DNA of 64,000 bases. It comes from Acanthamoeba sp. SK_2022b. Its lineage: Eukaryota > Discosea > Longamoebia > Acanthamoebidae. The DNA is taken from positions 59,826-123,825 of the forward strand of contig JANDJZ010000093.1 in NCBI GenBank assembly GCA_027943245.1. Direction: 5' to 3'. The notes below the pieces were generated by a model. The model ran no database searches and was not told where the DNA came from. It worked only from the letters and a program-made list of their open reading frames with translations. Shown in pieces: positions 10,905 to 23,595 of this stretch (its first letter is position 1; each line of letters begins with the position of its first letter). The translations under genes and the position numbers were made by a program.

Positions 10905-12627
10905 ATGAAGGTTGCACGCAGCTGCGGCGGAAGCTTACGCTCTGTTTGCCGCTTTGGGTTGCTGAACCATGTTCGCCCTGCGTCAGCTGTCCTGCTTCCC
11001 ACACGCTCCTCTCACCAATGCCGATTCACGACCACAGATGCCCAATCTTCGCCGCCAATTTCATCTTCATCGGCTTCAGCTGAACAACACAATTCCACGC
11101 GCGGGGCTGCTGGCAATGCTGGGCCAAAGACCTCCGCACACGACAAGGCGGATGAGCTGGTGCTGGCCGGCCAGCGCGAGGAGGCGGGCGGGAGGTGGGC
11201 TGCAGCACTTGCGGCCTACGACCAAGCAGTAGCCCTGCGCCCGGACTTACCTGCGGCCCACACCGCGCGAGCGCACATCCTCGCTCGAGCTGGCCGCCCA
11301 GAGGAGGCTCTTGCCGCCTACGAACAGGTAGCCACACCCACGCCACCGGGTGGTTGTGTTTGAGAACCCTACCTACAACGTGCCGTGCGCGCTACAGGTG
11401 CTTCGGTATGTGCCTGATCATCCGCAGACGTGCGTGGCTGCCGCACGGTGTCTAGTCGCTTTGGGCAGACCTGGCGAAGCTCTCAAGCAGCTGAGCAGAG
11501 TCGTGGAGGCGCATCCCAAGGTACGGGCGCCACTATACCCTCCTGTCCAGTTGTTGCGCCTGAGCCCAGAGGCTCGTTCTCTGTTGCAGAATGTGCCAGC
11601 CCGAGGGGAGCGTGGCGATCTGCACCTGCGCTACGGGCAGCTGAATGAAGCGACAAACGACTACAAGGCCATCATCGGCATCGACGAGCGCAACGCGGGC
11701 GCATGGCTCGGTACTGCCTCCACCTCACCCTCCGCTTAGCCTTGAGTTCTGTGGCAACTCACCTGTCTGCTTTATCTTCTTTCAGGGCTGGCCAGGGTGA
11801 GAACGTTGAAGGGACACATGGGAACGGCAAAGAAGGCGCTCGACTTGGCGCTGCGCTTCGCCACGGAGGCGTGGAACCGCGTGCAACAGCCCCCGGCGCC
11901 GTCGCCGCTCGTGAAGGAGACCAACTCCGCGGCGAGCACCGCCGACGCGGTCAGTCAGGAGTTTGATCCGCTGATGGCGAACCTGGAGACAGAGCGGGCG
12001 CGGATGCGGCTCAAAGACCTGGTGGCGGCCTACAGCTTCAAGGGCGTCTACCTGCAGGCCACCGGCCAGGCGGCCCAGGCCATCGACGCCCTCAACCACG
12101 CCATACGCTTGGCCGAGGCCTCCCTACCCGTCACAACCACTACGGCGGCCACTCGGCCTGTCCAGGCCAAGGAGAGCCACGACGAGTCACGGTCCTTGGA
12201 AGCGGCCGTGCTCAGCGAAGACCGAGCGCTGCTGAGCGATCTCTATTTCAAACGGGCGACCAACACGTTCCAGGAGCAGCGGTACGACGAGACCCTGCGC
12301 GACTGCGACATCGCCCTGCGGCACTCGGCGGGCAGCAATCATCTGGTCCGGCTCATCCGTGGCCAGTGCTACATGTTCGCTGGCCGCTTCGCCGACGCCA
12401 TCGCCGATCTCCAGCTCTACCTGCAAGCCGAGAAGAAGGCGAGGTACGCGCCCGCACCACACCGCCCATTCTTAGCTGTTGCTACATACTCACCACACCA
12501 CGCGATAAACAGAGTGGGAGCAGCGTCGGGCCAGCATGCGGACGCGGCAGAGGCACAGAGGCAGCAGGTGCGTGAGGCCATCGCTGAGTGTCGGCGTGCG
12601 CTCGGAGAGGCTCCACCCAACAAATAA
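10905..12627 (+). CDS. TPR-repeat protein with predicted mitochondrial presequence
   Basis: Five exons (10905-11327, 11398-11520, 11590-11710, 11786-12443, 12513-12627) give 1440 nt and 479 residues. The first 40 or so residues (MKVARSCGGSLRSVCRFGLL onward) are rich in Arg and lack acidic residues, typical of a mitochondrial targeting peptide. Several tetratricopeptide repeats follow, for example AALAAYDQAVALRPDLPAAH, with others around ALKQLSRVVEAHP, AIDALNHAIRLAE and AIADLQLYLQAEKK. TPR proteins act as scaffolds, so the partner is unknown. Intron 4 is a multiple of three with no in-frame stop, so a retained form would also be translatable. Confidence 0.85.
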
Positions 12628-12694
12628 TAAAAAAGGGAGCTCTAAAAACAAATAAAACAAAAGAAAACAAAAATCTAATCAGAGAAAGAGAAAG

Positions 12695-14642
12695 ATGGCC
12701 ACGAAGGAGGAACGAAGGAGATCGCGCACCTACAACTTCAGTGCAGGACCGGCCACGTTGCCCACCTCTGTTCTGGAGCAGGCCGCTCAGGAAACGCTCA
12801 ACTGGTGCGTGTCCTTGCCGGCAGCTGATCTAATCGATCTGTAGAATTGTGTGTATTGCCCGATGCGCACAACACGAGTGAGCCAACGTTTTGACACCTG
12901 CAGGAATGGCACGGGTATGAGCGTGATGGAGATGTCACACCGAGGCAAGGACTTCATCTCCATCCTGCACAAGGCCGAAAAGGACCTGCGCCAACTTCTG
13001 TACAGACCTTATCTCCGCCACACACATGCAGCCGACCACAACACTGAAAGGCGCGGGGGGGGGGCTATGTGCGCGCAGCAACGTGAGCGATGGGTACAAG
13101 GTGATGTTCCTTCAGGGCGGAGGCATGGGCATGTTCTCGTCCGTGCCGCTCAACCTGCTGGGCGACAAGACCACCGCCGACTACCTTGTTACCGGCAACT
13201 GGTCCGCCAAGGCCGCCTCAGAGGTACTCCTCCACGGCAGTCGCGTATGTGCACAACTTAGCGTTGAGTGTGCCGCTGTCTGCGCAGGCCAAGAAGTACT
13301 GCGACGTCAACGTCGTGGCCGACGCCACCGACTCGGGCTTCACCACCGTGCCCGAACGCAAGGCGTGGAAGACCAACCCCTCGGCCGCCTACCTTCACTA
13401 CTGCGACAACGAGACTGTGCACGGTGCGACTGCGCACGCCCTTCGCTTCAAGAGCTGAGCCATTGACCCTCGTCGAGCTTCCACGTACTGACCTCTTGCG
13501 TGCGATTGACAAGGCGTCGAGTTCCCGGTGAACTACTTCTCGAAGCAGGAGAACAAGGTCGACGTGCCCATCGTGGTGGACATGTCGTCCAACTTCTTTT
13601 CTCGACCCTTTGACGTTTCGCAGTACGCCGTCATCTACGGTAGCTCACCTCTCGGCGCTCTTAAAGAACGTGTGTGGTTGGTGGGGGGTGTGTGTGGATG
13701 GATGATGTCTCTGCTTGACGTTACACTCACGCCCGGCTTTGTACTTCCCGCAGGCGGTGCCCAGAAGAACGTGGGCATCGCCGGCTTGACGATCGGCATC
13801 GTGCGCGATGACATGCTTACCGTCAAGGACCGAAAGGGTACCCCCCGACTCTTCATTGAGAGCAGCGTGCTCGTCGCGCTTTACGTTCAACTCATCTCGG
13901 TCGCCATCATCATGTGATACGTCGTCTTCAATGATGCATTGCGTACAGGAGGCAACAACTGGAACGACTTCCTTCCCAGCGTGTTTGATTGGAAGAAGAT
14001 GGTCGAGAGCGAGTCGTGCCTTAACACGCCTCCCGTCTACGCCATCTACATGGCCGGCCTCTGCTTCGACTGGCTGGTACTCCTCCATCTTTCCTGTCTC
14101 TCCCATCAAGAGATGCAGCACAACACGCCTCGCGCGTCTCTGATTGACGACCAACCTCTCTTACGCACACCTGCCACACTGCCCAGTTGAAGATCGGCGG
14201 TCTTGATGAGATCGGCCGAAGGAACGAACGAAAGAGCGAGAAGCTCTACGCCTTCCTCGACCAAAGCAAGCTCTACCGCGCGCCCGTCTCCAAGGAGTTC
14301 CGTTCGCGGATGAATGTAGACTTCCGAGTGCGGGCCGCGAGCGCTGGAGGTAAGGGGGAGCGACTTGGGTGGGAGTGCGTGGCTGCTCTCCAGGCTTGGG
14401 TTGGAAGGGCAACCGTGAACTGAATGGGTCTGGGCTTTGATCTAGATGGCGTCGACCAGGCGTGGGATACGGCGCTCGAAGCGCAGCTGGTGAAGGAGGC
14501 CGAGGGACGGGGCCTGCTCAACCTCAAGGGCTACCGCACCGTGGGCGGCATGCGGGCCTCGCTCTACAACGCCCTGCCGGAGGAGGCCATCGACGAGCTC
14601 GTGACCTTCCTCACCGAATTCGAGGACAATAACCTCCACTGA
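12695..14642 (+). CDS. PSAT1: Phosphoserine aminotransferase
   Basis: This PLP enzyme makes 3-phosphoserine from 3-phosphohydroxypyruvate and glutamate in serine synthesis. Nine exons (12695-12804, 12904-12999, 13079-13223, 13288-13423, 13514-13639, 13754-13837, 13949-14076, 14187-14349, 14446-14642) give 1185 nt and 394 residues, somewhat longer than bacterial SerC. Landmarks are [19 protein letters not shown] at the N-terminus, [44 protein letters not shown] and [11 protein letters not shown] carrying the PLP-binding Lys near 209. The end [17 protein letters not shown] is also typical of the family. Only 67 bp separate it from the preceding TPR stop codon. Confidence 0.96.
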
Positions 14643-15204
14643 AGCTGTCAGCTGTTGGTCAAGGTAGCATCGAGTTCCAACACACGCTAGGCCCACAACA
14701 CGCCCTGGCAAAAGCAGCAGAAAATGCCGTTGCGACGTCGACCAGCAGAGCGAAGAATGACTGAACGAGTGGCTGGTCGCACGCATGGCCAGAATAGAGA
14801 GGTGGTCGCGAAATGACATGGCAGGTCATTCATTCGCTGACCGCTTTGTTGTGGTTTCACCATTTGCGCTTAACCCGCACAAGTCGGGGTTGTGCCGTTT
14901 TCTTTTGTCGTTCGCCGGTTGGTGTGTGGTCTGTCCGCCCAGTGTCACGCTCTTCTGAACCCCACCCAACCTTTTGCCCCGCTTGACCCGGCAGCTCGCA
15001 GAGGTACGGGGGTGCCCTCTATCTCGCGTAGCGTGTGCCGGCGTGGGAAAGTGGAGTGACGGTTGGAGGTGACGAGGTTGGCCTTGGCTCTCCGGAAGCC
15101 GTTACCAAGCGTGACCACCGGAAGCAAACTCATTTTTATTTTATTTTATTTTATTTCCAACAAATAATTGTTGGTAGGTTTCCGTTACGCGCGAGAGGAA
15201 GACC
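14643..15204. other. Intergenic stretch upstream of the Ras gene
   Basis: These 562 bp lie between the PSAT stop and the Ras start and hold no supportable gene. Position 15133-15156 has a T-rich (ATTTT)n run just before the Ras start region. Confidence 0.5.
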
Positions 15205-16590
15205 ATGTCGCTCTTTAAGATAGTCGTTCTGGGCGAGGGCGGCGTTGGCAAAAGCGCCCTCACGATCCAGTACTCGCAAGTACCCCCCCCCCCCGAACCG
15301 ATTAGCGCTTTCGCTTTCGCTTTCTCCCCTCCCCAATTTTTTTTAATAAAAAAAATGCGAACAAAACGCCTCACCGCCCTGTTATCGTTGTTGCGCGCAG
15401 CACTTCTTCGTCAAAGAGTATGGTACGCTATTGGCTGCGCTTTTGTTTTTTTGGACGCAATACTGGCCTACAGCACGCGCTGTGTCTCTCTGGCCACCTC
15501 TCGGGTATGTGCTGGTGTATTCACCCTCCTCCCGCTCTGCACCACAGACCCAACAATTGAGAGCAATTATTCAAAGACGGTCAACCTTGATGACATCGTC
15601 ACGATGCTGGTACGTTTCTACATCATGCCTCTTTGCGTTTTTCATCCTCTTTGGTGCTGCATTTCACAACGTTCGTTGAACCGTTGCATGCTCGCCACCA
15701 CCATCGTACAGGACATCCTCGACACGGCAGGTAAAGCTTTTCCTCCCTGCCTCGTGTTTGCGAGCTTTGCACGGGCCATGCGTGTCGGCCAAGAGCAGCC
15801 GCGTCTCACCCCGTTTGCCTACATTCAGGCCAGGAAGAGTACAGCGTGATGCGCAGTCAGTACATTCGTTCCGGAAATGGCTTCGTCCTCGTCTACGCCA
15901 TTACCAGCAGGTGAGCTGTTTCCCAAGCTGTCGCGCCGCCTTCTTCTCACATGCCACATGTCACCTTACATCACATTCTAGAGAGTCCTTCAATTCTCTG
16001 CCCAGCTTCAGGGACCAGATCCTACGAGTGAAGGATTCCGGTGCGTGACACACACATACACACAAAGAGGAAAAAAAAAAGGGGGGCTCTCCCGTGCTGG
16101 CCTGCATGTTCACACTGACCTGACCTCTGCTTCGTCATCTTCCTCCACTCCACTCGAAAGATGGATATCCGGTCGTGATCTGCGGCAACAAAGCAGACAT
16201 GGAAGACGCGAGAGAGGTGCCCAGGGAGGACGGGCAGCTGCTCGCCCAGAAGCTCAACAGCCCCTTCTTCGAAACGTCGGCCAAGACCCGAGTCAACGTC
16301 GAAGAGGCCTTTAACACGGTACCCCTGCTCCCACTGCCACACCACCAGCCTCCTGAGGTTTGCGCTGACGTTGTGTGTCGTGCGTTTGAAATGGCGTGGT
16401 CGTGTGGTGCGGACACACGCAGCTGGTGAGGAACATGAGGGCCAACATTGATTTCATTCGACAGAAGGAGGAGGAGAATAACATGATCGACTCGCCGAGG
16501 CGCACCAAGGAGGACAAGAAGGGCAGCAAACGCGGTTCGCGAGTCGGATCCAAACCCACGCTTGGCGGCGTCAAGTGCGTGCTCTCCTAA
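15205..16590 (+). CDS. Ras-family small GTPase with CAAX box
   Basis: Eight exons (15205-15279, 15401-15422, 15548-15609, 15712-15730, 15829-15910, 15982-16040, 16161-16318, 16423-16590) give 645 nt and 214 residues. All five G motifs sit at H-Ras-like positions: GEGGVGKS (10-17), DPTIES with the switch I Thr, DTAGQEEYS with Gln61, NKAD and ETSAK. The C-terminus has a Lys/Arg-rich hypervariable region ([16 protein letters not shown]) and ends CVLS, a CAAX box predicted for farnesylation and plasma-membrane attachment. Gly12, Gly13 and Gln61 equivalents are intact, so it should switch normally. Exons 2 and 4 are only 22 and 19 nt. A RasGEF lies 3.4 kb downstream on the same strand. Confidence 0.95.
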
Positions 16591-17019
16591 CAGGGGACCT
16601 CCCTGTTTCAGCCTGCCCACGCGCGAACCGACACGCCAAACCTCGAGTGATATTCCTGAGCGGCGGAGAGGCCAAGCACGGTGTGACGTGAGGGCACACA
16701 GCGAGTGGGGGCGACGTCCATTCGATAGAGCGGGCAACAGAAGAAAGCACGCGAGCGTTGTAACATACCAATTAATTCCACATTCGTGCACGCCTTTGCC
16801 AAACAAATACAACAAAATTTTATACACGCATTTTCTTTGGTTTGCGTTGTAAGAACGAAAAACGGCAAGAGCAAGGTGAAGCGGAGCAGCGTTTTTCGAT
16901 ACTTGATCTCGCCCTCTTCTCTTCTTCCTCCGTCTTCCCGCCACCTCCCGCAATCGCGATTCATTAATCGCCACCGGGACGAAATTTTGCATCGTAATCT
17001 TGCAACATCGGAGCTCAAG
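16591..17019. other. Intergenic stretch upstream of the pseudouridine synthase
   Basis: These 429 bp contain no supportable gene. The frame of the downstream gene stays open upstream to an ATG at 16786, but that extension (MHAFAKQIQQNF and onward) looks untranslated, and homology and composition favour the start at 17020. Confidence 0.5.
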
Positions 17020-17811
17020 ATGAAGAGGGCCTTTGACGAAATCAATCAAAAGGAGGAGCAGCCGGAAGCTGCCGCTACTTCTGCGCTCGTGGCAGAGACA
17101 CCTGCTGCCGTAACTGGCGAGGCGGCAGCGCAGGCACCTGAAGACGCGGCAGCCGACGCCAAGAAGCCCAAGCTCGACGAAACCAAAGACAAGGAGAAGG
17201 AGGAGACCGACGCTGCTGGTAAATCTCTCTTTGATTTATTTTTTGTTTTTTATTTTTTTTAATATTAATTTTCCTATTCTTTATTCACTTTTTGCTTTTG
17301 TGTGCATCAGAGGGAGGCGAGCAGAAGAAGCCGAGGTACCCCAAGCGGAAGGTGGCCCTTTTGCTGGGCTACAAGGGCACCAACTACATCGGCTTGCAGA
17401 GGTATAGGCCTGTCTGGCCATCGCACACATCGCGCGCAACGCTGATGAATGTCGGGAACGCGTGATGGGAACAGAAACCCGGGGTTCAAGACGATCGAAT
17501 CCGAACTCGAACGGGCCATCGTCAAGGCCGGCGGCATAGACGAATGGAACGCTGGCTCCTTCACCAAGGTCAACTGGCAGCGCTGCGCTCGCACGGACAA
17601 GGGCGTGCATGCGTGCCTCAATGTCGTTTCGCTAAAGATAGGTTCTCCCCGTCATCGCTGCGAGTGTGCGTGTTGATATCAACACGCGTGTCGCCACGAA
17701 CATGACCAGCTAACCTCGTCTATTGTTGTTGCGCCGTGCACATGGTGCTCGACCCGCCCGGCGTGCTCGATCGGATCAACACCAACCTACCCGATGACAT
17801 CCGCGTCTTTG

Positions 17812-17870
<59 letters not shown>

Positions 17871-18225
17871 CACACGCATACTCGAGTGTTGTATGGCGAA
17901 TACTTGATTCCACTCTTACGTGTTTTTTCCCCCTCGGACAGCCATTCGTCGCACGACGGGAGGCTTCGACTCCAAGAACAGCGTCGACTCGCGCATCTAT
18001 GAGTACCTTCTGCCTGGCTACATCCTCGCCCCCGAGGAGCCCAAGCCCCAACGTACGCTGCCTGTGCGATAGGCGTGTGTGTGTGGAATTTGTACTTTTT
18101 GCCTCCCTCCCTCACGCGTTTTTTTCTTTGGCAAGCAGCGGTGGATGCCGAGGGAGAAGCGCCCGCTGCCGAGGCAGAGGGTACGACTGACAAGCGCAAC
18201 GTTGTTCCCTTTTATTTCTAATTTC

Positions 18226-18260
<35 letters not shown>

Positions 18261-19391
18261 TAATTGACATTATTTATGTGCACGCTTGCAGTGCCCGTGG
18301 AGATTCCAGACTACAAGGTGACGCCGGAGCTGATCGACAAGCTCAACGAGTACCTGGAGGTGTTCAAGGGAACGAACAACTTCTTCAACTACACCATCCG
18401 CGTGGACAAGAACGACGCCTCTGCCAAGAGGTACATCATCTCCTTCAAGGTACGGGCAACCGCGGTTTCCCTCCCGATACTTCTTTGTCGTCAGTTTTGG
18501 TTCACCTTATTGGCCCCGCCAGTGTTCCGGTCCGTTTACCGTCGATGGAGTCGACTTTGTGCGCTTCGAGATCCAGGGCCAGAGCTTCATGCTGCACCAA
18601 ATTCGCCGCATGATCGGTATCCTCACGTCCAGAGCCTTTTTTGTTTTTAACATCTATTATTGGTTTGTTTATTCTCTCTCGTTTGTTTTTTGCTTATTTA
18701 TTATCATTATCATTGTTTTTGCTGATTTTGAACAATGCCTGATATTACGTCCGCGTTTCGTGCGCGTTCAGGAATGATTGTCTTCTTGATCAAGCGTAAC
18801 CTCCCGAAGGAAGTGCTCCACGCCACGTTTGTCCGCAAGGCGCCCGTCCCGACCGCTCCCTCGGAGGGGCTCTTGCTGCAGCAGGTACCCTGCCCTCCAT
18901 TCAAAGCTCTGCCTGTCGCAACCGTGTCAGTTGGTCGAGTGCGATTGCGAATTGCGCCTCCCCTCCTTCTCCCGCTCCTCTCTCTATCTCTCACATCGCC
19001 TTGTGATGCGCAGTGCGTGTACAAGGTGTACAACGAGGGCAAGGGCCGAAACTATGAGCCCATCACGTGGGAGGGCATCAAGGACCAGGTGGAAACCTTC
19101 CGGGCCGACCAGATCTACACTCACATCGCCGCCATCGAAAAGGAAACCAAAGTGTACGTGCCTGATGTTTGCGTGTGCGCGTGAGATACAATCCCTCATT
19201 GGGTGGATGACTGCCGAGACAGTTTTGCCGAGTGGACTGCAAAGCAGAGCCAATACCTGATCGACTACGAGAAGCTGCTGGACGACTGGAAGAACAACCG
19301 GCCAGAGGTGCCCTTCGAGCACAAGGGCCGACCGCCCAGGGAGATCGCCGCCGAAGCCGAAGACGCCTCCATCGCCGCCAAGGAGGACTGA
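17020..19391 (+). CDS. TruA/PUS1-family tRNA pseudouridine synthase
   Basis: Eleven exons (17020-17218, 17311-17401, 17475-17641, about 17710-17811, 17942-18052, 18139-18180, 18292-18449, 18523-18616, 18772-18884, 19014-19153, 19223-19391) give 1386 nt and 461 residues. After an Ala/Glu/Lys-rich N-terminus come KRKVALLLGYKGTNYIGLQ and CARTDKGVHACLNVVSLK, holding the catalytic Asp near 138. The Q-S-F-M-L-H-Q-I-R-R-M-I motif is the conserved C-terminal part of the active site. Eukaryotic members modify tRNA, and some snRNA or mRNA sites. The start of exon 4 is uncertain: the conserved segment from MVLDPPG has no AG just upstream; using the AG at 17708-17709 inserts about 11 odd residues. The third-last to last exons extend past the bacterial length. 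Confidence 0.92.
17814..17868. repeat. (CA)n microsatellite in an intron of the pseudouridine synthase gene
   Basis: About 27 CA units follow directly after the donor GGTA, so the repeat forms most of the intron between exons 4 and 5. A separate (TAA)n run at about 18226-18261 lies in the intron after exon 6. Confidence 0.95.
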
Positions 19392-19964
19392 AACTGAAAC
19401 TTCCACACAACCCGCGCTTGAACACATACAGAGTTTGACGCCCAAGATTACAGCACGTGGGCAGTGAGCTGGTGAAGGGCCATTGGAACTAACCCAAGCA
19501 AAGAAACGTCCACTTCACGGGCCAGCGGCGGGCTACGTGGTGGGCCTCGACTCCAACGCCTCGTGGCGGCCAGGGCAAATCAGCTGCTTCTCTCGCCATT
19601 GCCCGCTCCTGTCTCATGAGGCAGTTCCTGGCCGACGGCTGCGAGAGACAACGTGAAGCTTCGACAGGACACCTCACTGCCTGTAGATCGCTCGCAGTTG
19701 GGGTAGACAAAAGGAAAATCTGGCCAACTAGTGCTACCCGTCCGAATAATGAGACGAAAACTGCGGGCACCTTCTCTTCATGCCGTAAGTGCTCCCACTG
19801 GCCTGCGCAGTTGCTGCTGCGTTGCGATGAGCTCTTTGGTTGCGCCAACCGTTGTCGACATCAAATTAACTGTCCAATCTGGCGCGATTATTTTTCTTAT
19901 TATTGCAGGGTCGTAGGTTTGCTTCGGTGTTCTGGAAGGACGAGAGACCTTGCGGGCCATTTCA
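19392..19964. other. Intergenic stretch upstream of the RasGEF
   Basis: These 573 bp hold no supportable gene on either strand. They must contain the 3' end of the pseudouridine synthase transcript and the RasGEF promoter. Confidence 0.5.
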
Positions 19965-21872
19965 ATGGAGAGCCTGTCCGGTACGTCCACGCACGTTCCT
20001 TCTTTGTGTAGAGTGCTGAGGTGGTTGCGTTTTCCCACCTAATCTTTGCGTCCCTTCGACAGAAGCGCCTCAAGGTGACCTTCCTCGCTCAAAATGTACC
20101 CCCCCCCTCTCTTCGATCTTTTCCCTTTCGTTTTTCGTTCTTTTTTATGGCCATCTCCCCCCCCCGACAATCTTAAAGTGATTTTTTCGTTCATTTCGTT
20201 CGAATTTGAGCAGCGAGCGAGAATGGGCAGACCGAGACCAAGGCTGGCGGCGGCAGCACGGTGGCGGTGACTAAAAACCCATCGCTGGCTGCACGCGCGC
20301 CCCCGCCCACGCCGCCCTCTCCACTCCTCGGGTCTTCAGCTTCATCCACGTCTTCATCTTCGTCGCCTCCCTCACTCAAGGCCAACAGCAGCGGCAGCAG
20401 GGAGGTCCCGTCTGTGCCCACCGCCGACCTCCAGCAGCTGCTCCCTTCGCCCGCCTTGCCCTCTCCCCGCTCGCCGCGCGGCCTGCCCTCGCCCTCGCGC
20501 TCGCCCCGCTACGTGCCGCCCTCTGCCATCACCTCCACCACGACCCCGCCGCCCTCGCCGGTGCTCATCAATGGATCGCTGCGCAAGGCCGCCAAGAGCA
20601 AGAAACCGCCGCCGGTGCCGCCGGGCTCGTTGGGCTCATCGCCGTCGGCCACATCGTCTTGTTCGTCATCCTCATCGGTGTCGTCGCCACCGTCGTCGAC
20701 GCCGTCGTCGCCGCGTCGTGACGACGAACACGAGGAGCGCGATGGGAGCACGAAACAAAAGAAGAGCAAGAAGGACAAGAAGCTGAAGAAACTGAAGAAG
20801 AACCGACGCAGCATGTCCTTCAACACCCTGCCCATTCCTCACATCACATCGTCGGACACCCCTTCGCCGGTGTCGACGACCTCGTCCTCGACTTCGTCCT
20901 CGTCATCTTCAGCTTCATCTTCATTTTCATCTACGTCGTCTTCGTTGCTGCCCTCGCTGGACGGCCCATCGGGGCTAGACCGGTTCTCCCTGCGATCGAC
21001 CAAGTCCTACACCTCCATCCCCGGCGCGTCGTCCAACAACCCGGACGACCCATCGCGCACGCGCAAGGACGTCTCCATCCAGGTTGCTCTCTCTTCCCCC
21101 GTCTCCTCTCTCTTTGGTGTGCTGGCACGTGGCGCGATCTCTGTTCTTACCGGGTGTTTGTTCTCTACAACTGCAGGCGCAGCTGCAGCAGCACTTCCAC
21201 TTGTCGGCCAACAAATACGTGTCGCTGCTCACGGCCACACGACATCGCCAAACTTCCGTCGTACGATGCCCTTCCGCAAGCCCGCGCTTCGTGGCCAATC
21301 GACCTCTTCCCCCCCCCCCAACCACTTGTAATCACCGCCAACCGAATCGATGTGTTGTTGGGGGGCGGGCGACTCGTGGTGCCCAGGCGGAGGAGGACGA
21401 TGATGGCATCGACCGCTCCGCATGGCTTCAGAAGGCCCTGCGCAAGCACCCCGAACTTCTCAACCTCAAGGAACGGTAGGCGCACGTTATTTGTTGCTCT
21501 TGCGTCTCTAGATCGCCAAGCCAACGTCTCTCTCTCTCTCTCTCTCTCTCGCTTTCAGAATTTCGCCTGTGTCCCGCGCCGTCGCGTTCGGCCGCACTTA
21601 CAACGCTCCCTCGACCCCGACTTCCGGTACCCAAGAGACCATTTTATATTCCATTTTTTAATTCATTTATCAAATTAATAACTCGATCGATTATCTTCAG
21701 ACAAGGAGGGGTCTTCGAAGCCGAGAGAGACGACTGTGATGCTGGGCGAGGATATGTTCCTGGACAAGGGCAAGATTCTGCAGCTCATCATGCAGCACCT
21801 CTACCACGAGGGCCTCAAGCACTCTGCCCACGTCCTTTCTGGCGAAACCAACACCGATTGTATCCTCCGCTT

Positions 21873-21956
<84 letters not shown>

Positions 21957-23520
21957 GCGTGGCGTGTCCCTAATCGAGATGCTTCGGATTTGTTTTGTGG
22001 GGGTGCAGATATGGTTAACGAACTGAACGAGAGTAGGCTGGTGACGCTCCTGCGCATCGCCCTACGGGACACGGAGAGGATATGGGACCTCACCGTGGCC
22101 GACAAGGCGCACATGGACCGACAGGGCGACGACGATCTCGAAGAACACCTCAACGAACTCGAAATGCTCGAAGAAGGTATGTTGCCTCCTTACCCACCTA
22201 CACCGCAGCGCAGACGAGGTGTCGTCATTGGACGTCCAACGACGCACGCGCATGGGGCTATTCTCATCGTTGTAAATAGAACCACTGGAGAAGGACGTCA
22301 ATATTTGGCAAGAACCGGTGACGGGCAACATAGTGTGGAGCGACAAGCCGCAGGACAACGAGCCCAAGTCGATCCACTCGGCCAGCCTCAACAAGCTCGT
22401 CGAGAACCTCACCTCCGAGGCCAACCCCAGTACTCCCCTCCTCACCCCCATCCCATTCGTCACTTTTATTTCCTCATAATTTTAGAGCGATTTATTAGGT
22501 CTTCACAAAAAAACTATTTTTGTTTTATATTCATTGAAGTAATGAGTTTGCAACAATGCTCTCATATCATATGAGAGTGATTTATATATATATATATATA
22601 TACATAAGCTATTATTAACAAATCGGAATTGTCTATGCGCGAATTCATAGACATGACCTTCTTGAAGACTTTCCTTCTGACCTACACCACATTCACGACC
22701 GCCGAGAAGTTGCTCCACAAGCTCATCGAGCGGTATGACACCGATGGGGCACGGCCTCCTCTCCTCCGATCTGTCTGTCTCACCTCTGTGGCGTATGCAT
22801 GTGGCCTGTGCAGATATCATGTGCCTCAAGACAGAAAGCCGCCTAACACGCGACCAGAAGACTGGAACACGACCACGCTCATGCCCATTCGTCTGCGGGT
22901 ACTCTCTTTGGTGGCCAACTTCGAATAATTATTCTTTATTTTATTATTATATTTCCAGGTTTAATTCAAATGGCTTTGGTTTCCACAGGTGTGCAATGTG
23001 CTGCGGAAATGGATCGAGGAGTTCGAGGACGAGTTGTCATCGACGCGCCTGCTGCGGACGCTCAAGACCTTCCTCGAGACCACGCTCAAGCCCGACGGCT
23101 ACGTCGTCCTCGCCGAGGCCATGTCCGCTGCCCTCGCGCGCAAGGTAGGTCCCATATCACTTTTACATTCATATTAAAATATCATTAATAGCATTTTGAT
23201 ATTAATGAAATGCGAATCAGATGAAGCAGCGGGCAGGGGAGATTCCTCCGGCCACGATCACCGAGCCGCCACCGGAGCCCAAGGTGCCCCGCAACGTGTT
23301 CTCGCCGTCGCTGTCCCTCATGGACATCAACGACGAGGAGCTCGCACGACAGCTCACCCTCATGGAGTTCGAAACCTTCCGCGCCATCAGGGTATGCCAC
23401 CCACCCGCACCACTACGCCGCTGGAGTTGACCCTTTGCGTTGCTCTCCGCTCTGCAGCCATCGGAGTTGCTGAACCAGGTTTGGAATAAGCCCAAGCAGC
23501 GACATCGGTACACATACGTG

Positions 23521-23595
<75 letters not shown>

